From positions 1-35,796 of IMG/VR virus record IMGVR_UViG_3300010157_000018: a stretch of DNA of 35,796 nt; one strand, given 5' to 3'. Under the pieces are notes generated by a model. That model was not told the DNA's origin. It ran no database searches and worked only from the letters and a program-made list of their open reading frames with translations. Position 1 is the first letter of the stretch. Each line of letters opens with the position of its first letter. The DNA is from a virus. A program made the position numbers and the translations under genes. Shown here in pieces: positions 23,217 through 27,970 of this stretch.

Positions 23217-23428
23217 TGCAATCAACATCTTGGCAAAAAACCAGAATTCGTGCTGGCTACTACGATTTCAAAAATTTTTCTTTAATCAAGGATGAAACAA
23301 ATGGGTGGTGGAATGTTTACGAATGGAACGCAGACCACACTGAAAGTACCTTTGTTTGTTCTGGACACAAGTTGTGGTACGCAGAAGTGCAATTAAGGCA
23401 GATTATTAAATTAAGGGAAGGTGTGTAA
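23216..23428 (+). CDS. Small early protein (70 aa), unknown
   Basis: Coupled by TAATG. Aromatic- and charge-rich with likely beta structure (RIRAGYYDFKNFSLIKDE, WWNVYEWNADHTESTFVCSGHKLW) and a final helix (AEVQLRQIIKLREG). It does not resemble a family I know. Together with its two neighbours it probably forms the early or host-takeover set under promoter C. Confidence 0.6.
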   Translation: MQSTSWQKTRIRAGYYDFKNFSLIKDETNGWWNVYEWNADHTESTFVCSGHKLWYAEVQLRQIIKLREGV

Positions 23429-23523
23429 TGAGTTGCCCACATGAATGGATGATTGACGAACTAGAAACCTACTGCGCCCACTGTGGCACAGTTGAATTAA
23501 AGATAGGTGAAGAAGATGAATGA
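23428..23523 (+). CDS. Mini zinc-binding protein (31 aa)
   Basis: ATG 23428 overlaps the previous stop (TAATG). The product has C3-x-H5 and C16-x2-C19 (MSCPHEWMIDELETYCAHCG), a minimal zinc-knuckle arrangement, and an acidic end. It overlaps the next start by 8 nt. Too short for standard gene finders. Confidence 0.5.
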   Translation: MSCPHEWMIDELETYCAHCGTVELKIGEEDE

Positions 23524-23686
23524 CACAACAAAGACTGTGGCATACCTGCTTGATGGCAATAGGTGCGTGTGCGCTAAATGTTTCCCAGGGGTAACTGCTA
23601 AATGGTGGTGGTCTTTACTGGACACACCACGATCAGAAATTTATTTGATTGATCTTACTTGTGATGAATGTGGGGTGACTATCTGA
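23516..23686 (+). CDS. Zinc-ribbon protein (56 aa)
   Basis: ATG 23516 is preceded by GGTGAAGAAG. Two clusters, C17-x-C19-x2-C22 (RCVCAKCFPG) and C49-x2-C52 (LTCDECG), flank a WWW-containing middle, the layout of a zinc ribbon. The stop overlaps the next start as TGATG. Function unknown; small ribbons like this often bind RNA polymerase or DNA. Confidence 0.55.
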   Translation: MNDTTKTVAYLLDGNRCVCAKCFPGVTAKWWWSLLDTPRSEIYLIDLTCDECGVTI

Positions 23687-23802
23687 TGTGGGCTAAATGG
23701 GAACAACTACCGTGGACTTCGCGCGGTGAAAAGTTTAAGACCGTTGTAGAGTTTTTGGTAATACTTGCGTTTGTGCTGGTCGGTTCTATTGAAATAAAAT
23801 AG
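23686..23802 (+). CDS. Small membrane protein (38 aa)
   Basis: Coupled to the ribbon gene by TGATG. The N-terminal half is polar and Trp-rich (MWAKWEQLPWTSRGEKFK) and the rest is one membrane helix (VVEFLVILAFVLVGSI). Last gene of the unit before a terminator. Possible membrane-acting early peptide; no homologue recognised. Confidence 0.5.
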   Translation: MWAKWEQLPWTSRGEKFKTVVEFLVILAFVLVGSIEIK

Positions 23803-23849
23803 AAGTGCCGTAGGGGAAGTGCGGCAAGGGTAAGTAAAACTGAATAGAT

Positions 23850-23889
23850 TAAAGGCTAGGGCTTGGGGTCTTAGCCTTTAGTCATTTTT
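23850..23889 (+). terminator. Intrinsic terminator of the promoter C unit
   Basis: A 9-bp stem (TAAAGGCTA 23850-23858 with TAGCCTTTA 23872-23880), 13-nt GC-rich loop and ATTTTT at 23884-23889. It closes the run of small genes. A weaker stem, TGCCG/CGGCA, precedes it. Confidence 0.75.
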
Positions 23890-23894
23890 GGACA

Positions 23895-23900
23895 TAAAAT
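23895..23900 (+). promoter_or_regulatory. Candidate -10 for a leaderless transcript
   Basis: TAAAAT ends 6 nt before ATG 23907 and no Shine-Dalgarno sequence is present (GACATAAAATAAAACTATG). The TANNNT box at this distance from a start codon is the actinobacterial signature of leaderless mRNA. It lies directly after a terminator, where a new promoter is expected. Confidence 0.5.
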
Positions 23901-23906
23901 AAAACT

Positions 23907-24128
23907 ATGTCTTTCTCTGAAGCGATCCAGCAACTAATTGAAACTAGCCCTAGTGCGCGTACTGATGGTGGGGTTTGCACTTCATGGATTTTGGTAACTG
24001 AATGGGTTGATCCTGATGGGTCTGTTTGGTTGGAAGAGAACCGCACTGTTGATTTACCTGCATGGCGTAGGCAAGGTATCTTGTCTTATGTGTTAAATGA
24101 AACTGAAGATGGGCTGACAGATGACTAG
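23907..24128 (+). CDS. Conserved phage protein (73 aa), DUF7213-like
   Basis: The motif TSWILVTEWVDPDGSVWL is familiar from a family of small actinophage proteins (WILVxEWxxxDGxxWL, recalled as DUF7213). The N-terminal helix SEAIQQLIETSPS precedes it and the C-terminus is acidic. No catalytic residues. It opens the 23907-26907 gene chain and overlaps the nuclease by 8 nt. Confidence 0.65.
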   Translation: MSFSEAIQQLIETSPSARTDGGVCTSWILVTEWVDPDGSVWLEENRTVDLPAWRRQGILSYVLNETEDGLTDD

Positions 24129-24480
24129 CCAACACAGAAAACATAGGGGCTACGCCACGCAGCGCATAATTGCTGACTACCTACGCACCCACGGTTTCCC
24201 CTGGGCTGAACCTGTAGGCGCAGGTAGGCAAGGATCTGATGTAACGGGCACACCATGTATTGACTGGGAAGTTAAAGCCAGAACAAACTTTGACCCTGCA
24301 GGCACAATGAAACAACTACGGCAACGCGCAGTGAACGGCACAGTACCAGTGGCGGTACTACGCCTAAACGGTCAGGGTGAAAAAAGTGTGCAAGATTACT
24401 GCGCCATCATTCCGTTCAGTGTTCTTGTAGATCTACTGTTAGGGGCTGGCTATGGCAATGACACCACGCCTACTGACTAG
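24121..24480 (+). CDS. Resolvase-like PD-(D/E)XK nuclease
   Basis: 119 aa. The core QGSDVTGTPCIDWEVKAR has the D-x(n)-E-x-K metal-binding signature of restriction-fold enzymes; an N-terminal Arg/Lys-rich helix (HRKHRGYATQRIIADYLRTHG) is as in Holliday-junction and VRR-type nucleases. The C-terminal part is mixed alpha/beta (VPVAVLRLNGQGEKSVQDYCAIIPF). In this setting it may resolve recombination intermediates or branched DNA before packaging. Confidence 0.65.
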   Translation: MTSQHRKHRGYATQRIIADYLRTHGFPWAEPVGAGRQGSDVTGTPCIDWEVKARTNFDPAGTMKQLRQRAVNGTVPVAVLRLNGQGEKSVQDYCAIIPFSVLVDLLLGAGYGNDTTPTD

Positions 24481-24952
24481 CGAATGCGCCGCACACTATC
24501 CACGGCTATGGCATTTAGTTGAAGAATCAAGTAGCAACAGGGATGCGCGAAGGTATCCGATACTGCTAAACATGATTAACTTTTGCCAAGAGTTTGAAAA
24601 CTGGATAATGATAACCAGTGAACACATGTCTATAACTTTGAACGAAGAAGCACCAACACACGCACACGAACCCCTTTATGGTGCTAACCCAATTATTGAA
24701 CTGCGCCTGGAATACTTTGCAGACAACATTGGTGCGTTTCTTTTGAAGCAAGAACAGATTGCTACACAAATGTTGTGGGACTTATCAGACTGGCATGATG
24801 CGATCTTGTACCGCACCAGACCTGAAACATTACCTAAACATAATGCTAGAAGAAAATGCCCATTGTGTAGCCAGTATGCGGTCATGCAATACGGGGCAGA
24901 TTTCTTTTGTGTGAACCGTGAATGCCAACACACCTGGATAGGCAAAAAGTGA
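24452..24952 (+). CDS. Helical protein with C-terminal zinc ribbon (166 aa)
   Basis: ATG 24452 or 24458, overlapping the nuclease by about 29 nt. The first 125 residues are helical and resemble a phage family of unknown function (recalled as DUF7341-like), and the end carries CPLCSQYAVMQYGADFFCVNREC, a clear zinc ribbon. The stop overlaps the HNH gene's GTG (GTGA). A DNA- or template-binding protein is likely, but its role is not known. Confidence 0.6.
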   Translation: MAMTPRLLTSECAAHYPRLWHLVEESSSNRDARRYPILLNMINFCQEFENWIMITSEHMSITLNEEAPTHAHEPLYGANPIIELRLEYFADNIGAFLLKQEQIATQMLWDLSDWHDAILYRTRPETLPKHNARRKCPLCSQYAVMQYGADFFCVNRECQHTWIGKK

Positions 24953-25308
24953 ACAAACAACTTAGGGCGCAACTGTGGTGGCGATCTGAAGGGTACTGCG
25001 AAAAGTGTGGATGCCACATAGACCAGAACCAGTTTGCTGCGCACCACCGCAAACTACGATCACAGGGCGGCAAAGATGACATAACAAACCTGGTAGCCTT
25101 ATGCCATAACTGTCACAACTTAGGCACAAAATCGGTACACCTAAACCCTGAAGAATCATACAAACTAGGCTGGATGGTACATAACTGGCATGATCCTGTA
25201 GGTGTTCTAATTTGCACTGATGCTGGTTTGATTGTAAGTTTGAATACAGATGGTACGAAAACAAACTATAAAGAAACGGAAGTAACATGGCAGGCGAACC
25301 AACAGTAA
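24949..25308 (+). CDS. HNH endonuclease
   Basis: 119 aa from GTG 24949, preferred because it overlaps the previous stop as GTGA; an in-frame ATG at 24922 would give nine more residues. Motifs: zinc pair C17-x2-C20, catalytic AAHHRK (His32-His33), N47 in DDITNLVALC, and CHNCHN (C52-x2-C55-H56). In small phages HNH proteins near terminase or replication genes often assist packaging or recombination. A homing role is also possible, but no intron is seen around it. Confidence 0.8.
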   Translation: MNKQLRAQLWWRSEGYCEKCGCHIDQNQFAAHHRKLRSQGGKDDITNLVALCHNCHNLGTKSVHLNPEESYKLGWMVHNWHDPVGVLICTDAGLIVSLNTDGTKTNYKETEVTWQANQQ

Positions 25309-25646
25309 CATTCACAGGGCGTTTAGGTAATGACCCTGAAATACATTTCACACAGTCAGGGCGTGCAGTAGCAAACTGCAGCGTAGCCGTAACACCACGC
25401 ACCAAAGATGGTGACAACTGGATTGATAAAGATACTTTATGGTTCAGAGTATCTTTATGGCGCAACGCAGAACCTGCAGTGAACGAACTACAAAAGGGTG
25501 ACCTAGTAACTGTCACTGGCAAACTGTCACACAACTTGTATGAATCAAAAGATGGTGGCACTAAATCTTCACTAGAAGTAGATGCCGACTACATTGGTTT
25601 GATCCCCACAGAAAAGAAAACAAACGCGGATGGTCCAGGATGGTAG
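25287..25646 (+). CDS. ssb: Single-stranded DNA-binding protein
   Basis: 119 aa, GGAAGTAAC site upstream. The OB-fold strands are recognisable: TVTFTGRLGNDPEIHFTQSGRAVANCSVAVTPR, DTLWFRVSLWRNAEPAVNELQKGDLVTVTGKL and a final LEVDADYIGLIP. The C-terminus ends DGPGW instead of the usual DDIPF-type acidic tip, so host protein recruitment may differ. It overlaps the HNH gene by 22 nt and partners the annealing protein and nuclease. Confidence 0.9.
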   Translation: MAGEPTVTFTGRLGNDPEIHFTQSGRAVANCSVAVTPRTKDGDNWIDKDTLWFRVSLWRNAEPAVNELQKGDLVTVTGKLSHNLYESKDGGTKSSLEVDADYIGLIPTEKKTNADGPGW

Positions 25647-25858
25647 AAACAACAACACGCATTGAAGCGGTAAACAAAATTGTTAATAACCAATTCATTG
25701 CCACAATAGTTACCAACACTTTAACTGAAACACTGGCACAAGAACTAGATGCTTACGCTTCGTTACTCATTGATAACGGTGATGTTTACTCACAAGTCGC
25801 TGGGCTACGCAAAGCATCACAACTTTTAAGAATCAAACCTGAAACAGATTTGGAATAA
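25640..25858 (+). CDS. Small helical protein (72 aa), unknown
   Basis: Overlaps the SSB stop by 7 nt. Predicted all-helical (AVNKIVNNQFIATIVTNTLTETLAQELDAYASLLI, LRKASQLLRIKP). No Cys and no membrane segment. Possibly an SSB-associated helper by position only. Confidence 0.55.
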   Translation: MVETTTRIEAVNKIVNNQFIATIVTNTLTETLAQELDAYASLLIDNGDVYSQVAGLRKASQLLRIKPETDLE

Positions 25859-25862
25859 ACAA

Positions 25863-26093
25863 ATGGAAAACAATGTAGTACCACTAACAGTGGATAACTC
25901 TTTTGGGCGTGCAGACTTTCAACCAGAGTACGAAGAAGCAAAGAAACGCACATACACAGACAACACCAGCCTGAAGGCTAATGGCATTGATGTGCCAACA
26001 TTTCGTGTGTGGGCTGACCTGAACAACATTGTGATCCCTAGTCGTGGGCGCATACCTGTGGCTATCGTTAAGCAATACCTGGAACAACAATAA
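25863..26093 (+). CDS. Lsr2-like DNA-binding domain protein (76 aa)
   Basis: The C-terminal segment FRVWADLNNIVIPSRGRIPVAIVKQYLEQ matches the Lsr2 C-terminal domain pattern (I-R-xWA-x2-NG-x-V-x2-RGRIP-x2-V-x2-Y) including the RGR minor-groove hook. The N-terminal oligomerising beta domain of full Lsr2 is absent and replaced by about 40 charged residues. Lsr2 is the actinobacterial xenogeneic silencer; a truncated phage version could compete with it or with its DNA sites. Supports an actinobacterial host. Confidence 0.7.
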   Translation: MENNVVPLTVDNSFGRADFQPEYEEAKKRTYTDNTSLKANGIDVPTFRVWADLNNIVIPSRGRIPVAIVKQYLEQQ

Positions 26094-26096
26094 TCT

Positions 26097-26141
26097 TGTG
26101 TGGGGTTGGGTGTTTCTGTCCGATCTGACCAGCCCCATACA
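26097..26141 (+). other. Stable leader hairpin
   Basis: TGTGTGGGGTTGG (26097-26109) pairs with CCAGCCCCATACA (26129-26141), 13 bp with two wobble pairs and a 19-nt loop, in the gap between the Lsr2-like gene and ATG 26161. GGTGTT at 26109-26114 could instead pair with AACACC at 26141-26146, giving two exclusive folds. No U-tract follows. Could be an attenuator, processing site or regulatory leader. Confidence 0.55.
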
Positions 26142-26160
26142 ACACCTTAAGGTAGGGCAA

Positions 26161-26379
26161 ATGTTTACAAAAAAACACAACAAAGAAGAAGTGAAACTGT
26201 GGCGCATAATCTTTGACCTGCGCGAAGAACTAAAACATGCCACAGACAGGCTAGACCGCTACGCGATAGGGCGAAACAAAGTAATCAACATGCATCAGCC
26301 ACATGGCGCAAACAACAGTGTGTGCATTAACTGCAGTCAGCGTTACCCTTGTCAAACCATTAAAGCGTTAAAACCTTGA
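26161..26379 (+). CDS. Small protein with CxxC-PC motif (72 aa)
   Basis: Start ATG 26161 is preceded by AAGGTAGGG; a longer frame from 26044 would overlap the Lsr2-like gene. A helical N-terminus (EEVKLWRIIFDLREELKHATDRLDRYAIG) leads to CINCSQRYPCQTIKAL, matching a motif (CxxCxxxxPCxTxxAL) seen at the end of many actinophage small proteins. Function unknown; possible metal binding. Confidence 0.65.
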   Translation: MFTKKHNKEEVKLWRIIFDLREELKHATDRLDRYAIGRNKVINMHQPHGANNSVCINCSQRYPCQTIKALKP

Positions 26380-26450
26380 ACACACCAAACCTATTCTGTG
26401 CAGGGCTACTAACCTTAGTGATCCTATTGCTGTGGGTTAATCGTGACTGA
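26376..26450 (+). CDS. Tiny membrane protein (24 aa)
   Basis: TTG 26376 overlaps the preceding stop (TTGA) and its TGA overlaps the next gene by 8 nt, exactly bridging the gap. The product is mainly one hydrophobic helix (LFCAGLLTLVILLLWV) ending NRD. Shape and charge order resemble the 25-aa protein at 14433. Coding is likely from context but unproven. Confidence 0.45.
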   Translation: MNTPNLFCAGLLTLVILLLWVNRD

Positions 26451-26907
26451 ACCTATACGCCAACACTATGGTGACGGTAAACGCGAACACGCAGTAACAC
26501 TGGAACTAAAGAAACATTACCCCTGGGACTTTTACAAAACACCACCATTTTATTTCATGGACTATCTTGTAAACAAAACAACACCCAAAGGTTACGCCAA
26601 CTACATAGGTGGCTTAGAAATCAAATGGTTAAACATGCCCAGCACAGGGCAAACAAAGTTTCCCTATCAGAAACTACAACGCATGCTTTTAACAGAGCCA
26701 TTGGATGATAACCCTGAAGCGTTTAACCGTATCTGCATCAGGTACACAGATGCGTTTCTAGTCATACCAGCATTCTTACTACGATCAATGACACCAAAGT
26801 TTATGCAAACCAGGGCAGACACTAACGAATGGGATCACAACATTGTGTTCACAGCCAGCACCGATTTCCCACAGTTTCTAACCCCTGTAAGTATTAAAGA
26901 AACTTAA
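26443..26907 (+). CDS. Putative restriction-fold nuclease (154 aa)
   Basis: GTG 26443. Candidate PD-(D/E)XK residues: D40 in FYFMDYLVN and E59-I-K61 in IGGLEIKWLN, followed by Q76-K77 in FPYQKLQRML; a strand AFLVIPAF comes later. The layout fits the core beta-sheet and metal site of a small phage endonuclease or packaging-related nuclease, but the family is not certain. Ends with TAA shortly before the dyad of promoter copy D. Confidence 0.5.
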   Translation: MTEPIRQHYGDGKREHAVTLELKKHYPWDFYKTPPFYFMDYLVNKTTPKGYANYIGGLEIKWLNMPSTGQTKFPYQKLQRMLLTEPLDDNPEAFNRICIRYTDAFLVIPAFLLRSMTPKFMQTRADTNEWDHNIVFTASTDFPQFLTPVSIKET

Positions 26908-26915
26908 AACGCGCC

Positions 26916-27031
26916 AAAACCCTTGAAAATAAAGGGGAAAAAACTTTGCTGAAATAGTTGCGCGTTTGTTTGAATTGTGTTTATACTTGATACATAGCGC
27001 ACAGGGCGCAGACTAGAAGGGCAAGATCAAA
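26916..27031 (+). promoter_or_regulatory. Repeated promoter/leader element, copy D
   Basis: CCCTT/AAGGG dyad (26920-26936), A-tract with ACTTTG, TTGCGC -35 (26958-26963), 18-nt spacer GTTTGTTTGAATTGTGTT, TATACT -10 (26982-26987), hairpin GCGC-ACAGG-GCGC (26997-27009), ribosome site AGAAGGGCAAG. The -35 differs from the other copies at two of six positions (GC for AT). Confidence 0.85.
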
Positions 27032-27385
27032 ATGTACGAAGTAATCAAAACCACAGTGACACTACCAGTAACTATTAACAACGAAACACGCGAAATTGAA
27101 TTCACATTCCGTAACGAAAGCGGAAGTTCAGCAGATGTAGTTGCTGTTCAAATTGGGCGTGGCGTAAAACTACACCGCGCAGAACTATCTGCAGTTTGCG
27201 AAACACCAGAAATGCTAAAGAAGTTTGGTTACCGCGCAAGTGACATTGTAGAAGTAGATGGCAAATTTTATGGCATTCAAAAAACTGCATCAGTGCGCAA
27301 CCGTGTAGCACAGATCAGGGATTGGGCAGACAATGTTGCAGGCACAGGATCAGCAACACAACAGACTTACTACGGTTCACTATAA
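27032..27385 (+). CDS. Single-gene early unit, unknown (117 aa)
   Basis: It alone lies between promoter copy D and a terminator, so it is a dedicated transcription unit. The sequence shows a beta-rich N-terminus (VIKTTVTLPVTINNETREIEFTFRNES), a middle with VQIGRGVKLHRAELSAVCETPEMLKKFGYRASDIVEVDGKFYGI, and a helical end. No family is recognised. Its isolated, strongly driven arrangement marks it as a good candidate for a regulatory or host-modifying product. Confidence 0.6.
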   Translation: MYEVIKTTVTLPVTINNETREIEFTFRNESGSSADVVAVQIGRGVKLHRAELSAVCETPEMLKKFGYRASDIVEVDGKFYGIQKTASVRNRVAQIRDWADNVAGTGSATQQTYYGSL

Positions 27386-27403
27386 ACAAACCAAAACAAA
27401 GTT

Positions 27404-27430
27404 ACCCCACCTAACCAGTGGGGTTTCTTT
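27404..27430 (+). terminator. Intrinsic terminator before the late operon
   Basis: Perfect 7-bp stem ACCCCAC/GTGGGGT (27404-27410 with 27418-27424), 7-nt loop and TTTCTTT tail. It isolates the promoter D unit from terS. Confidence 0.85.
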
Positions 27431-27459
27431 ATGCCCAAAACAAACACGCGCACATAATG

Positions 27460-27465
27460 TAAACT
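27460..27465 (+). promoter_or_regulatory. Candidate late promoter -10, near-leaderless
   Basis: TAAACT ends 7 nt before ATG 27473 of terS, with no Shine-Dalgarno sequence (AAACTAGAAACTATGG). CATAAT at 27453-27458 is an alternative -10. No clear -35 is visible, so activation by a phage factor such as a WhiB protein is possible. Confidence 0.4.
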
Positions 27466-27472
27466 AGAAACT

Positions 27473-27970
27473 ATGGCGAATAGTAAATTACCACAAGGTA
27501 AACCCACACGCGCAGGCAAAGTAGACATGCTACGCAGAGAACAACGCGTAATAGAACTACGCGCACAAGGGTGGACATGGCAACGCATAGCAGATGAAGT
27601 AGGTTACGCTTCACCATCAGCGTGCAAAACCGCATTTGATAACGCAATCAAACGCACCATGCAACCAGTAGCAGACGAAGTACGCACACTAGAACTAGAA
27701 CGCCTAGATAGATTTCTTAGTTACCTATGGGACAAGATAGAACAAGGCGATCCTGTAGCCATAGATAAGGGCTTAAAGATTATGGACAGGCGTGCCAAGT
27801 ATCTAGGATTAGATGCACCAGTTAAGCAGCAGGTAGAAGTTACAACATTTGAAGGTGGCACAGAACTTGATAGAGAAGTTGCCAGACTTGCCCACATTCT
27901 CGCTAACTCAACAGGTGGCAGGGTCACGGGTACTGTGGACACACCAACAGGCGAGAACCACACAACTTGA
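27473..27970 (+). CDS. terS: Terminase small subunit
   Basis: 165 aa. The N-terminal HTH (EQRVIELRAQGWTWQRIADEVGYASPSACKTAF, residues 23-56) would recognise the packaging site, a long helix (VRTLELERLDRFLSYLWDKIEQGDPVAIDKGLKIMDRRAKYLGL) is the oligomerisation core, and the end includes TELDREVARLAHIL. Identity is secured by direct overlap with terL. First gene of the late operon. Confidence 0.8.
   Translation: MANSKLPQGKPTRAGKVDMLRREQRVIELRAQGWTWQRIADEVGYASPSACKTAFDNAIKRTMQPVADEVRTLELERLDRFLSYLWDKIEQGDPVAIDKGLKIMDRRAKYLGLDAPVKQQVEVTTFEGGTELDREVARLAHILANSTGGRVTGTVDTPTGENHTT

Noticed and set aside
24907-24990. Group I intron carrying the HNH gene
   Set aside because: The flanking genes are intact and the HNH start overlaps the previous stop; no split gene is seen.
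26097-26146. H-type pseudoknot in the leader of 26161
   Set aside because: The pairing needs zero-length loops across a 12-bp stem, which is sterically implausible; treated as alternative hairpins instead.
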